From positions 1 to 64,000 of the forward strand of contig JAFEMH010002077.1 of the NCBI GenBank assembly GCA_022495995.1: DNA of 64,000 bases, read 5' to 3'. This DNA comes from Adenophora triphylla var. japonica (taxonomy: Eukaryota > Streptophyta > Magnoliopsida > Asterales > Campanulaceae). Both the position numbers and the translations under genes were made by a program. A model generated the notes under the pieces. The model was given only the letters and a program-made list of their open reading frames with translations, was not told the origin of the DNA and made no database searches. Position 1 is the first letter of the stretch. Each line of letters opens with the position of its first letter. Positions 46,920 to 59,261 of the stretch are shown piece by piece.

Positions 46920-47090
46920 TTAGCCTAAAATAATTATCCTAATGAAAATCTAAAACTTGAAATCGAAAATAATCTTAATTGTGATACAATAACAATTTTT
47001 AGATTTTCGTTAGGATAATTATTTTGTCTTAAAATTATTTGCCAAAGCCAATTTAACCAAAAGCCACACTATTCTGATGGAGGGAGTATA
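46920..47090. repeat. Foldback repeat and Stowaway-like end
   Basis: AAAATAATTATCCTAATGAA (about 46926) is the inverse of TTCGTTAGGATAATTATTTT (about 47016), separated by ~60 bp. The sequence then runs to CTGATGGAGGGAGTA at ~47090, a Stowaway-like terminus. Confidence 0.6.
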
Positions 47091-47402
47091 GCATTGGCAT
47101 ACCCCTAGCAAAAGGTTGAAAAATTTAAGCCCATAAAAAGTCAAAAGGGGGGTTGTGGGCCATCTTTATTTAGCTAGCAACGGTCAAGAAGCCAGTACAA
47201 TTCTTTTTGCCCTTTTGGATTGGATGCAGATTCGTTCGGTTTTCATTTTCAAAGAAAAGTTGTGTAAGATAACTCTACGCTCGTGAATAAACTTACTTTA
47301 TGTAATAGCCGTGTAATAGCCGTTGCGTGGTCCTCTTTTTGCATGAAAGCTAGGAGTTGAAAGGAAAGACAAAAAGGATAATCGGACATGATTGATGCAA
47401 AA

Positions 47403-47444
<42 letters not shown>

Positions 47445-47550
47445 AAAATATATATGTATATTTATTCTCAAATTAATTCCTTAACTTTTTTTTATTCTCA
47501 AATCAATCCTTACATTTTTCAAAAGTTACACTTTGCTCCACCACCATCCA
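47091..47550. other. Spacer with (TA)n at 47405-47440
   Basis: No gene recognised apart from the TA microsatellite. Confidence 0.5.
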
Positions 47551-48093
47551 CAACCACCACCACCACCACACTCAGATCTGAGGGTACCAACAGCATCAAC
47601 AAATAGAGCTTTGTGTGTTAATCCACCATACAATGCTGGGCACCACATTCAGTCTGCTCCGCTGCAGCGAAACTCTCACGGTCTGCTTCCATGGTAATGT
47701 GACCATCTCTACAATTGGAAAAAAAAAAAAACCAGCAGGGGACACACAGCAATGAACTATATTGCTTATCAAAATAATTTAATATTAACAACAATATATG
47801 AATCTCCCTCTGTACAATTGAAAAAAATAATGAAAAATGCTGGAAAAGTACTCCTCATAATCCTTTAAACCCAACCCCAATCCGGTCCATCTCGACCCCT
47901 CCGCCTCCGCCGCCACCACCGACGACGAGAAGCGTGACCGGAAACCACCAACACTAAATGGGTCGACTCGAATCTTCTCTAAATCACCATTGCAGGCCAA
48001 ACGAGACCACCCATATGCCAAATTACTCGATGTATTGTGAGACGCAGAGCTCAGAAATCTACTGATCTTTGAACGTGTCGCCATTACAGCCAT
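47551..48093 (-). pseudogene. Captured HAD-like hydrolase gene fragment
   Basis: The minus-strand ATG at 48093 opens MAVMATRSKISRFLSSASHN, an Arg/Ser-rich organelle-targeting presequence. It continues to GLGLGLKDYEEY (~47850). After an intron-like gap with a T-rich acceptor (CCAATTGTAG, ~47705), ALYGGLTHKALFVDAVGTL (47640-47583) gives a haloacid-dehalogenase motif I (DxxGT; here DAVGT). The sequence then runs into a short CCA/CCACCA stretch and ends. Only the presequence and the first HAD motif are present. The HAD call rests on KALFVDAVGTL and on the order KDYEEY...ALYG..THKAL, which I recall from plant HAD-family proteins. Confidence 0.65.
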
Positions 48094-48299
48094 TTTCTAC
48101 CTTCATTTGCTGTTTCCACTCCCAGTTTTTTCGTGATTATGCAATGTATTTGATATACCAAGAGAGAGAAGAAGACGACGTTGGGGGAGAGAGAGAAGAA
48201 GACGGCGTTGGAGAGAGAGAGAGAAGAAGACGCCGGTTGGGAAAGAGAGTAAGACAGATCTAGAAGAGTGAGAGAGAGAAGAATGAGAGAGAAGAATGA

Positions 48300-48515
48300 G
48301 AGGTGGGTAGGGTTTTGTTTAGTGAAAGTGAGTGAATTAGGACCATTAGATTTGAAAAAGATTAATGCTGTGGATTGATTTATTGATAATTCAGGTGAAT
48401 ATTAGAGGGCCAATCAAATGAAAGTGTGTTTTTGTTTTTATGGGATGAATTTGAACCATTGGATGTGATGCATCTAATGGTGAAGATGTTGCTTATATAA
48501 TGATCCATGTAAATA
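48300..48515. repeat. Module shared, in inverse orientation, with the CACTA element at 16310-16545
   Basis: Block-wise match to the reverse complement of 16310-16545, followed on the right by an AT-rich stretch as in that element. It marks this region as the interior of a related CACTA-type element whose ends are not seen. Confidence 0.7.
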
Positions 48516-49140
48516 CTTGTATTTCTTCATGATTATAATAATTAATAAAAATAATTAATAATAATAATAATAATAATTTAAACTATAAAATAATATTATG
48601 CCTAATATCAATAATAATAATATTTATTATCAATAATATTTATTAATGAATTATTAATTATATAATTGATTAATTAATTAATATTAATATTAATTATATA
48701 AACAATAATAATATTAATAATAGTACTAATAATAATTAGTAATTTTTTTTTTATTGACTAGGGAAAAATATTGTAGACTTTTTTTATTACTAAAATTTAC
48801 AAAAAGTTATCTAAAATATTTACATGTTTTATTTGATTTACCCAAAATTTTAGTTAAAGTAGTATGTCTAATATCAATTTTTTTAAATATTTTTTTTGAA
48901 AAAAACTTTCTTACTAAAAAAAGTCTAAAACATTTATCTCTATTAAAAAAAATTAAAAAAAAAATACTCATAGTGAAGGATATTGTATGTCCCTCATTTA
49001 TTTAGTTAATTTCTAACTTATTTTATATAAATTTTTTAAAAAACTTTCTTACCAAAAAAAAGTCTAAAATATTTATCTCAGTTCAAAAATAAATTTAAAA
49101 AAAATAATTATACTTTTAAAATATTAATAATACTTATTAA
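48516..49140. other. AT-rich stretch
   Basis: Over 85% A+T by eye, with AATAAT and TTAATTAA-type words. Similar in character to 15880-16310. No coding. Confidence 0.6.
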
Positions 49141-49652
49141 TATACCCTCATACCCTAAACCTCATATACCCTAAACCCTAAACCTCATATACCCTCATAT
49201 CCTAAACCTCATATACCCTCATATCCTAAATCCTAAACCCTAAACCCTAAACCTCCTATACCCTATACTCTATATTCTATACCCTATACCCTATATCATA
49301 TACTCTATGCCCTATATACTATACTCTATACCCTATATACTATACCATATACCCTATACCCTATATCCTCTACCCTATACCATATATCTTATACCCTATA
49401 TACTATAGGGTATAGTATATAGGATATAGGATATAGGATATAGGGTATAGTATATAGGGTATAGGGTATAGGATATAGGGTATAGTATATAGTGTATAGA
49501 GTATAGAGTATATGGTATAGGGTATAGGATATAGGGTATAGGGTATAGTGTATAGGGTATAGAGTATAGCGTATAGGATATATGATATGTGGTATAGGGT
49601 ATAGGGTATATAGGGTATAAAGTATAGGATATAGGGTATAGGGTATAGTATA
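49141..49652. repeat. Telomere-like array with strand switch
   Basis: 49141-49256 has CCCTAAA heptamers mixed with CCTCATATA. 49257-49404 is a variant array of CCCTATA-type units. From about 49405 the array inverts to TATAGGG-type units up to the Copia LTR at 49653. Confidence 0.9.
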
Positions 49653-51265
49653 TGTTGGTGTAGTGCCCTAGGCGTTTAGTTATATTTGACTTATTATCTA
49701 AACCACTATGTAATCATCTTTATCATTTATTATAGAGAAAGTATTATTTGGTTCATTATATGTTTTGCATGTTTATTAGTTGGTAGTGGATAATCATGGA
49801 GATGATTATATGCATATGATGCACATTACACTTATGGATACTTGCTAGAGAACAAGTATTGAACATGACCTACCGATGAGATTTATGACATGGTCAATAG
49901 TCATATGTGTCATGAATAAATCTCATGATAGTTGTGTTATTGAATCCTTACACCTGAGATTATCATTGTCTTCCACATGACGAAGATTGTGTTTAATATA
50001 GTCTAACACTGTCTTTAATCGGATAGCAATAAGGGCTATGTTAGCATGATTGGAATCATGTAGGGAAGAATGATAAGTCAAGATGGGATTTGTCCCACTT
50101 ATGAAGAGAGATGTTTGCTTGGGCCCCGGATGTTAATGAAATGCGTGGCCGCACTCAAGTGATTTGATAGAGATCAAATGCATTTGCATTATCAACATAT
50201 TCGGAATCGAGAAAGCATTGAACGGAATGAGTTGACATAGACTATGACTCATGTTCAATTGGACATCGTGGACAAAGGGATTATAACATTGGATCTATTG
50301 AGGAATCAAGTCTTGATGTTATATTAATTGGGTGGACATAATAATTTTCTAGAAGTCACTTATGTCTTGTGAGGTCGATGTTTCGACTCACTACCAATAT
50401 AATATAATTCCTTTTGGGTCACACACAAAGAACGAATTTGATTCGGGCTGAAATTATGGATTCTGGACACATGGGCGACCGCTGAGGTTCAACATGGGCG
50501 ACCGCCTACAAGTCAAACGTTGACTTGGGCGACCGCTCAAGTGGACATGGGGGACCGCTCATGTGGGATTTGAAAATTATACATTAGCGACTGTACAGGT
50601 GGGCGACCGCCCAGCCCCATATGGGCGATCACCCATGTGGATTTTCGAATAAAGGATTAAGCGCTGTACAACTGGGCGACCGCCCAACCCTTGGTGGGCG
50701 ACCGCCCAGGTCCCGTTTCAGCAATACATTTCTGATCCGTAAAAGGACTTTTCTCCCTAATTGTTAGGGCTATTTACAAAGTATAAATAGGTCCTTTTTC
50801 CCCTGCAGTCACACATGAATTTTAGGGCCTTGGAAACACAAATTCCTTGATTTTGATTGAGAATCAAAGATCAAAACACCCTAGATTCAATTCCATAATC
50901 AGCCATAGATTACTGAAAAGTGTTTCATTAATCAAAGGGATCATCTAGCAATCCAACAAGAAGGTGTTCTTGGTTCGTTCGCGTGTGGATTACCATTAGA
51001 GGATGGTTACGTTATCACCTAAGGCTTGGATCAATTCATCACATTTAAGAACTAGGAGAAGATCAAAACCTTCATCAACGGTTTTGATATTCGTTTTGAG
51101 ATTCATTTTTGAGATTCGAATTCAAGTTAATTTTCATCGCATTCAAGGTATGTAAATTCTATCTCATATTAATTTCTAATCTCTTCATGCTAGACAGATC
51201 TTAGGGCTAGGGTTTTGATGTTAAAATTAAATCTTCCGCTGCGTTTGTAACCCAAAAACCCAACA
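49653..51265 (+). repeat. 5' LTR of a Copia retrotransposon
   Basis: It begins TGTTGGTGTAGTGCC and ends AAAACCCAACA, with 6-bp terminal inverted TGTTGG/CCAACA. It is followed one base later by the PBS. A TATAAATA box is at 50782-50789. 1613 bp. Confidence 0.92.
50473..50707. promoter_or_regulatory. Paired GGGCGACCGCCC motifs in the Copia LTR
   Basis: Eight copies (four exact or nearly so) start at 50473/50495, 50527/50549, 50601/50623 and 50674/50696. Every pair is 22 bp start to start. The cluster ends about 75 bp before the TATA box. This is the same 12-mer as in the gypsy LTRs at 29414 and 35176. Confidence 0.95.
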
Positions 51266-51266
51266 G

Positions 51267-51278
51267 TGGTATCAGAGC
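51267..51278 (+). promoter_or_regulatory. Copia primer binding site (initiator tRNA-Met type)
   Basis: TGGTATCAGAGC, the standard PBS, one base after the LTR end. Confidence 0.95.
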
Positions 51279-52139
51279 CTGTCTTGCCATGATTAGGATT
51301 GAAATTGCATGCTAGATTAAATATGATTATTTGCTACCATGTGATATGAAATAGATCTAGATCCTATGTGTTTTGTTTCTATGAAAAACAAGTATATTTG
51401 ATATGCCATGATTCATCATTAATGATAAATTAATTAGATTAGTTTATCATATAGGTTATTAATCTTTTAATATGATTAAATTAGATTTGTAATTTCTCAA
51501 AATTGAATCAAATTGTTTGTATGATATTTTGTGAAGCCCTATGTTCATGATTATGGTCACATGAGATCTATGTTACAACCATGCGATGTTTGTTACATGT
51601 TGAAAACCTTCTAAATATTTAAATCTTATGCAATTCCTTGATTAGAATACTTGTGATATTTTAGGGTATTTGATGTAGTTTCAACTAAGTTGGGTGCATC
51701 TTATATCTTAATTTGTGATCAAGGTGGGATAATGGTTGATGTAGTTTTGACTCAGTTAGGTGCATCGTTCCATGTCTCACATGTTTGAAAAAGATTTTGA
51801 TTTAATTGGTTCTTTCAAATGAGATTTGACCCAAGGCATAGATGAGATTTAAAACATGCTTTTGATATATGATATCTATTGAAATCTCATAAAAGATCTA
51901 AGAGTCATATAGTGATATGATTGACGTTTCTACCTAAATAGCTTGATTTCGGGCATTGACTCAATTAAACCAAAATCAAGTGAAATATGGATCTTAGCCT
52001 ACTATAATTATATGATACATGTTTGTATTTGAAGGTGTATAATTTAGTGGGAGTATTTATGAAATGCATTATTTGCTCTTAGATGATAAATGTGTTGATA
52101 TTGATATATGTTTATATTGTTTACATATTTTATTGTAGA
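51279..52139 (+). other. Copia 5' leader
   Basis: AT-rich, non-coding. It includes a GATGTAGTTT...GGTGCATC duplication (about 51672 and 51738). It ends TATTTTATTGTAG just before the gag ATG, which could be a splice acceptor. Confidence 0.6.
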
Positions 52140-53002
52140 ATGGCTACACACAATAATCAACCCCTGTCACTGCGATTTGTCCTTGAGAAGGACAAGCTTG
52201 AGGAAAAGGGTACAAACTATTCTGATTGGATCGAAGCACGAGAATTGTTCAAGCAAGAGAAGAAACTGTACGTTCTCAATGAACCCATTCCACCTCAACC
52301 TGCTCCAAATGCTCCTAGGCTGATAGGGATGCACATAAGAAACATAATGATGATTCTATGGATGTCGCATGCCTTATGCAAGCCACTATGTCTAAGGCTC
52401 TTCAAAAGGACCTTGAGCACATAAATGCATCATTTGATCTTACTGAGCGCTTAAAGGAAATGTTTCAAGTGCAAGCAAGAAACGAGAGGTATGATGTGGT
52501 TAAGGCCCTAACTGCATGTAAGATGCAAGAGGGGCAATCGATGGGAGCTCATGTCCTTAAGATGAAGGGTTACATTGAGCATCTCAATAGGCTTGGAAAT
52601 CCTTTTAGTTTGGAACTCACCACGAATTTGATATTGAATTCATTGCCTGAAAGTTATAGTCATTTTATTATGCACTATCACATGACTGGCATGGAGAAGA
52701 ATCTCTCGGAATTGCATGCAATGCTTAAGACCGCAGAGATGAATATCAAGAAGCCTAAAATCGATACTGTGTTAATGGTTAACAAAGGTAAAGGGTTCAA
52801 GGAAGATGGCAAAGGTAAGGCAAGTGTTGCTAAGCCTAAGGCAAAAGTTTTCGATGCCAAAGAGGCTCCCAAGGCATCTCAAAAGGATGCGGTTTGCTAC
52901 CATTGCCAAGAGGTTGGTCATTGGAAGCGCAACTGCAAGGCTTACAAGGAAGGCCTAAAGGCGAAGAAGAGCAATACAATTGCTACTACTTCAGGTATAT
53001 GA
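52140..53002 (+). pseudogene. Copia gag, frameshifted
   Basis: The ATG at 52140 opens MATHNNQPLSLRFVLEKDKL and continues with YSDWIEARELFKQEKKLYVL. A frameshift near 52320-52358 moves to the frame with CLMQATMSKALQKDLEHINA and the UBN2/retrotran_gag-type LNSLPESYSHFIMHY. A CCHC knuckle, CYHCQEVGHWKRNC, lies at 52894-52935. Gag assembles the particle. The open part ends at 53002, and the next frame carries the protease. Confidence 0.92.
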
Positions 53003-55737
53003 TAGATATTTTCCTTTCTGTTTCTAGTTCATTTGTATTAGATACCGGATGTGGATCTCACATTTGTTTAAATGTGCAGGGACTGAGAAATAGGAAGCTA
53101 CTCAAACAAGGTGAAGTTGACCTGCGTGTTGGGAATGGAGGAAGAGTTGCTGCATTAGCCGTAGAGACATATGATGTAACTTTACCTAGTGGCTTAGTAC
53201 TTGTTTTAAACAATTGTTACTATGTTTCGGATTTGAGTAGGAATATTATTTCTGTTTCTTGTTTGGATAATGAGGGGTATAATTTTCTTATTTCGAATAA
53301 GAAGTTTTATATTATTTAAATGATATGCTTTATGGAATTGCAAATTCATTTAATGGACTTTATGTTCTTGATGTTGATGAGAAACAAGATAGTGTTGAAA
53401 ATGTTTATCATGTGGATAAGAAATCTAAACCGAATGACGTGAACAACTTGTTCATGTGGCATTGCCGACTTGGTCATATAAACGAGAAACACATTTCTAA
53501 ACTCCACAAAGATGGAATGTTAGACTCACATGATTATGAATCATATGAGATATGCGAATCTTGTTTATTGGGTAAAATGACCAAACCACCCTACACTAAG
53601 AGTATTGAAAGGGCTAGTGACTTATTGGGCCTAATACATACTGATGTATGCGGACCAATGAGCAGCATTGCTAGGGGAGGATTTCGATATTTCATTACAT
53701 TCACTGATAACTTATCTAGATATGGCTATGTCTATCTAATGAAGTCAAAGAGTGAATCGTTTGAGATGTTTAGAACATTTCAGAATGAAGTACAAAATCA
53801 ACTTGGCAAAATAATCAAGGCACTTCGATCCGATCGTGGTGGTGAGTATTTGAGCCAAGAGTTTGACAATCATCTCAAAAACTGTGGAATTGTTTCAGAG
53901 TTGACTCCACCCGAAACGCCACAATGGAATGGTGTTTTCGAGAGGAGGAATAGAACCTTATTAGATATGGTTCGTTCGATGATGAGTCAAGTAGACCTTC
54001 CTATATCCTTTTGGGGACATGCATTAGAGGCATCGCTACGTTCATGCGAACGTAGTCCCTACTAATCGGCTCCTAAGACCCCACATGAGATGTGGCATGG
54101 AAGAAAACCTAATTTGTCTTTCATGAAGATTTGGGGTTGCGAAGCTTATGTGAAGAGACTTGTCTCTGATAAGTTAGCACCTAAATCTGACAAGGTTATT
54201 TTCGTTGGTTACCCTAAGGAAACCAAAGGGTATTACTTTTACAACCGCGTTGAGAACAAAGTGTTTGTTGCTCAATATGGTACTTTTCTTGAGAAACAGT
54301 TTCTCAATAAAGCATCTAGTGGGAGTAAAATAGATTTTGAAGAAGTTCAAGAACCCGAAAATAACATGGAACTGAAAGTAGAGACTGAACCAACTCCACA
54401 AGAAGTTGTGAAACCGGTTCAAGATCCACAAATCCATCGTAGATCGGATAGGTTATGATCCGCACCCGAGAGATATGGATTTCTCGTGTCGAAAAGTAAT
54501 GAAGTAGAAGTCATTGAGAATGACGAACCTACTTCCTATCAAGAGGCGATGTCCCCCCGATTCGGATAAATGGTTAGAAGCCATGAAATTCGAATTGCAA
54601 TCCATGTCGGATAATCAAGTTTGGAACTTGATTGAGACACCCGAAGGTGTAAAAACCATAGGGTGCAAGTGGGTTTTCAAGAAGAAGACTAATATGGATG
54701 GAAAGGTGCATACTTATAAGGCTAGGCTTGTAGCAAAGGGATATAGGCAAACTCATGGTGTAGACTATGATGAAACCTTCTCGCCTGTTGCCATGCTTAA
54801 GTCTGTTAGAATTTTGATTGCCATAGCCGCATATTATGACTATGAGATATGGAAAATGGATGTCAAAACCGCTTTACTTAATGAAAAATTGCTAGAGGAT
54901 GTGTATATAACACAACCCGGAGGTTTTATAGATCCACGAAATTCTAGTAAAGTGTGCAAGTTGCAAAGATCCATTTATGGATTGAAGCAAGCTTCTAGGA
55001 GTTGAAATCTTCGATTCGATGAGAAAATCAAAGAGTTTGGTTTTATCAAGAACGAAGATGAACCTTGTGTATACATGAAATTCAGTGGGAGCGTTATGCT
55101 ATTTCTCTTGTTGTATGTCGATGATATCTTACTCATTGAAAATGACATTCCTGCACTTGAAACTGTCAAGTCTTGGTTAGGGAAGTGTTTCTCAATGAAA
55201 GATATGGGCGAAGCCGCTTACATCCTTGGTATCAAGATCTATAGAGATAGATCAAAGAGGATCATTGGTTTGAGTCAAAGTACCTACATTGACAAGGTTC
55301 TTAGACGATTCAAAATGGAAAATTTTAAGAGAGGAAACTTGCCAATGGGTCATGGTGTTACTCTTAGTAAGACTCAGTGTCCTAAGACAACTGATGAACG
55401 AAAGAGGATGAATAATATTCCATACGCTTCGGCTATTGGTTCTATCATGTACGCTATGATTTGTACTAGACCCGACGTCTCGTATGCTTTGAGCATGACA
55501 AGTCGTTATCAATCTGATTCGGGTGAGAACCATTGGATGGCAGTCAAGACAATCCTAAAGTACTTACGAATAAGGATGCGTTCTTGATATTTGAAGGGAT
55601 GGAAGAAGATCTTGTTGTAAGGGGTTACACAGATGCTAGCTTTCAAACGACAAGGATGATTTTTGATCACAATCGAGATTTGTGTTTATGCTTAACGGAG
55701 GTGCGATATGTTGGAAGAGGTCCAAGCAGAGTACTAT
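53003..55737 (+). pseudogene. Copia pol (PR-INT-RT-partial RNase H), broken and truncated
   Basis: Order of domains: protease with FVLDTGCGSHIC (about 53030-53065, DTG active site). GAG-pre-integrase and H2C2 zinc region WHCRLGH...CESCLLGK (53458-53575). Integrase core with HTDVCGPM, LRSDRGGEYLS and PQWNGVFERRNR supplying the DDE residues. RT with WVFKKKTNMDGKVHTYKARL and YVDDILL (~55115). RNase H is only begun (GYTDASFQT at 55624, then WKSSKQST in a shifted frame). Breaks occur near 53320, a stop near 54063, a shift near 54458, a TGA in place of the expected Trp codon at ~55003, and a shift near 55586. At 55737 it is cut by a gypsy LTR. The 3' LTR must lie right of the window. Confidence 0.95.
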
Positions 55738-57544
55738 TGTAACGACCCTAACCCTAGGCACAAATTTTAGTATAATATGTTATGCTTTTAATATTAATGT
55801 TAACTCTATGTGTTTATTTTATGTATTTAAATTCTTATGTTAGGATGAGATGGTGGAAGGATAGTTTTAAAATCCTTAGGTTAAATATGGAAATAAGTTA
55901 AATTATTTTGTTGGGATATGGTAATTGAAAATAAATAAAATTTGAGTAGCTAGGTTACTTGTGTAGAGGAAAGAATGTAAAAGGTTGAAGTTCTTTATTT
56001 AAACATTTGGGGGCTTTATTTTAAATTGGTGAAAGCCTTTCATTATTAGGGGCATGGGGGGGGGACCATGCTTCCCCCTAATTCCCTCATCCTTCTTTAC
56101 CAATAGTCAAACCTCCCCATACCTCCCATACTTCCTTCACCTCCCTCACTTTCACCTCCTCATTTTCCTTCTTACTTCCTCCTAGCAAGAACCATAGAAG
56201 CTCTTCCATGGAAGCATTCCTTCCAAGTTGCTAGCAAACTCATTTCTCTTCCATTTTTCAATCCAAGAGTACTTTTATGATTGGTGCATCTAGGAGAGTT
56301 GATCAAGCCAAGAAAATCTTCATTCCATCTTGTATTTGCTAAAGTGAGTTATTATGACCCTTCCCTTCTTTAAATGTTCATGAACTATTAAATGTTGTTA
56401 TTGTTATTCTAATGGCTATTTGATGCTTTGGGGAAACTTTCTTAGATTTGAGGAATGGGTTAGTGTCATGGAAAATGTTGTTGTTCATGAAAGTGGGAAA
56501 GTGTAGAAGTAAATGGGTTGGGATGGATTAAATGGAAATCTTGAAAATGGTAGTAAATTGGGTGGAAAACCAAGTGGAAATGATCTAGGCTTAGGACATG
56601 ATACTTTGGAGTTAAATGAGTTAGAATGAAGTTAACAAAGTTAGAATTTCCTTTTAGGTTCACCAAGTAGAAGGATCTTAGTATAAATTTTGGTTTTGGG
56701 AATTTCTAATTAACATTGCTGCTGCTACTAGTTTCTGGGCCGTGGCACGAGTCGTGCCCTGGGGCACGAGTCGTGCCCATGGCCAACTCGTGACCACGAG
56801 TCGTTTCTAGGAGGCCAAGTCGTTCTGAGTAACTTAAGGAAATTGGCACGAGTCGTGCCCTCAGGCACGAGTCGTGCCATGTGGAAGTCACGAGTCGTGA
56901 CCAGGGTAAAAGGGAAGTCGTGCCAGGTTTGGGACGGCGGTTCGAAGGAAGGTCAAATGGGCACGAGTCGTGCCACAGGGGCACGAGTCGTGCCCTGGCC
57001 TGGGTACAATGCACCAACTTTAGAGCTGTTCAAACCTAATCAAACTAGAACCAAAATGAAATCTCTTTAACCTAGATGAAAGTAGAATACTTTGGCTACG
57101 CAATGACGTCTTATTTGGTCAAAATGGACTTGTGGAAGTAGTTTAAATATTGTCTAGAAAATGGGTGATAAGCTTGATTAGTAACTTCACCAAAGTAGTT
57201 CAAACTTGGGAAATAGATCTTGAACCTTTATTAAGTTTATTCGAGGTTGTATAATGACTAGGTAGGAATGGTTTATGATACATAGTGGTCTTACTTGCCC
57301 CATATACTTGGTGATTGGTTTGGATAGTGTAGAAGCCATATGTTACACTATTGTGCTAACTTGGGAATGTGTATTTATCACATTGTTTCATTATTATCCA
57401 AGTGTGGATTTATGTGCTATGTGTTAACTTGTTATCCCAAGTGTGGATATATTCATTATATGGTTGCATGGTTATTCCAAGTGTGGATATGATTATCATA
57501 TGGTTGTATTGTTATCCCATTTGTGGATTTATTGATTATACTGT
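55738..57544 (+). mobile_element. Gypsy LTR subfamily 1, plus strand, interrupted
   Basis: It begins TGTAACGACCCTAACCC inside the Copia RNase H. Colinear with the inverse of ~19575-21371. It is truncated at 57544 by the Athila-like element, so only about two thirds of the LTR is visible. Confidence 0.9.
56744..56994. promoter_or_regulatory. Paired GGCACGAGTCGTGCC motifs, plus-strand copy
   Basis: Copies start at 56744/56763, 56845/56864 and 56960/56980 (19, 19 and 20 bp apart), with extra half-motifs (CACGAGTCGT near 56793 and 56888). Same cluster as 20147-20376. Confidence 0.9.
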
Positions 57545-57801
57545 TGATAAGTGACTATTATATAGTCATTTATCCTCATTTTTATATACTTTTTATAGCA
57601 TAAAACATCATTTCTCATTTCATTTCTTATACTTTTTAGTTTCTTTTCCTTATTTTCTAGATTTTACGCTTTTGGTATATTTCTTGCCTTTTTAGACAGG
57701 TTTTAGGGTCATTTTATATATACAAAGGATACATGGACATTTTGGTCCAAAAAGATGAAGGGACACCAAGCAAATAAGCACTCCAAGTTGAAAACCAGTC
57801 A

Positions 57802-58027
57802 GAGCGGCCGTGCGGCGAGAGATGGAGCGGCCGTGCACTGGGCATTTTTCAGGCCACTTTTGGCCCTAAAATATGGAGTGGCCGTGTCTTGAAGAGGAGC
57901 GCCCGTGTCATCGGGCGGAGCGGCCGTGCGGCTAAAGTAGGAGCGGCCGTGCGAGGTGTCAAGGCTTGAATTCAAATACGCGCCAAGGGTCACACGGCCG
58001 TGCAACTTCCTTGACACGGCCGTGCAA
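57802..58027. promoter_or_regulatory. Paired GAGCGGCCGTGC / ACACGGCCGTGC motifs in the Athila-like LTR
   Basis: Copies start at 57802/57825, 57876/57897, 57918/57941 and 57992/58014, that is 23, 21, 23 and 22 bp apart. The last pair contains the perfect palindrome CACGGCCGTG. The cluster ends about 65 bp before the TATA box. It is repeated in the 3' LTR (63490-63715). Confidence 0.93.
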
Positions 58028-58088
58028 ATCGTATTTCTTGATGTAAAGGCACCTTTTGGTTGCACCCGATTGAAGAGTTCCCTCCTTT

Positions 58089-58097
58089 TTATAAATA
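58089..58097 (+). promoter_or_regulatory. TATA box of the Athila-like LTR
   Basis: TTATAAATAGG, classic plant TATA, about 65 bp downstream of the motif cluster. Confidence 0.7.
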
Positions 58098-59116
58098 GGA
58101 CCCTAGAGATCAGTCTTAAGTACGAATTATTTAGAGAGAAATGCGATAGTTGATAGATAGAAAACACAAAATACTTGTGATATCAATTTCTAAGAAGATT
58201 TGAAGATCAAGTCATTACTTTGTTCTTGAAGTTACTTTGGAAGAAGATCAATAAAAGAAGCATTATTTCCAGCAATTGTTCATCATAAGTCTCTCTTACT
58301 CAATCTCTTATTTTAATTGTTTTTACTTTATAAATGGCTTGTGAGTAATCCCCCATATTCTTGGGGTTGGAAACTCAAAACATGCTTATTCATCATCTAA
58401 AAAAAATGATTAGTCTTGTCTTCTTTCTTCATCTAAAACAATTTCTTTATATTATTCGCTAAATGCCTTACTTATTGGCGATATCCAATTTGTATGATTC
58501 GATCGATTGAGAGAAGTACCTAGCGGAGAATCTCAATTGACGGAACCATATAAAGAAACTAGGTTCATTGATCACGAGAGTAGTTCAATGGCCTAGGGAT
58601 GTTCCTTTAATGGAAAGTATGTTGAACTTCCGCCCTTAATGGATTCTTACTAATTATGGTCAGCTAGAGATAAGCCGGAATGCCCGTTTGTGACAGGGCG
58701 GGATCAAACATAAACGGATTTCTCAAACAGTTAGAACATAATTAGTGAAGAATACAAACGCTATTGTCCTAGCCCGAAATAGTGTAGGCTTAACATACCA
58801 TCCTTGCTTTTTATGAAAACCTTTTATTTCTAAGACAATGACAATTTGATGAATAAGATTATGTGTATGATTTCCAATCCCGAGAATGCTTCGTTTTATA
58901 AGAATTCAATTAAAGTATTTTCTGTCTATGCTCTCTATTATTCTAAAAACAAACTTTATCTACCCCCCAATCCTTTTTATATTTTCTAAAGACAAAATTA
59001 TACCAAAGTAAACCCTGTCTCTGTGGGATCGACTCGTACTTGCACCCGCTATATTACAATAGCCCGTGCGCTTGCGGATATAAAATAAACCGTTAGGTTT
59101 CGACCGAACAAGTTTT

Positions 59117-59134
59117 TGGCGCCGTTGCCGGGGA
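59117..59134 (+). promoter_or_regulatory. Athila-type primer binding site
   Basis: TGGCGCCGTTGCCGGGGA, the PBS widely used by Athila-like elements (tRNA-Asp-like), six bases after the LTR end. Confidence 0.9.
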
Positions 59135-59261
59135 CAACGGTTTACTTTTTATTTTTGTCTTTACTACATAATTTTTGTTTTTGTTTTATTTTTACTATTT
59201 TGCTTTCTCTTCCTATAAATTGTTGCGTTTAATTTCTCTTCAAGTGTTTTTCTTATAGTTT

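Larger units (their letters stand above)
57545..59110 (+). repeat. 5' LTR of the Athila-like element
   Basis: 1566 bp. TATAAATAGGACCC at 58090. Motif cluster at 57802-58027. Confidence 0.92.

Noticed and set aside
52678..52872. Minus-strand ORFs within the Copia and Athila coding regions
   Set aside because: Shadows of the plus-strand gag and pol frames.
57799..58167. Minus-strand Arg/Ala-rich ORFs over the GAGCGGCCGTGC cluster (also 63381-63858)
   Set aside because: GC-rich motif repeats in the LTR keep frames open by chance. No domain recognised.
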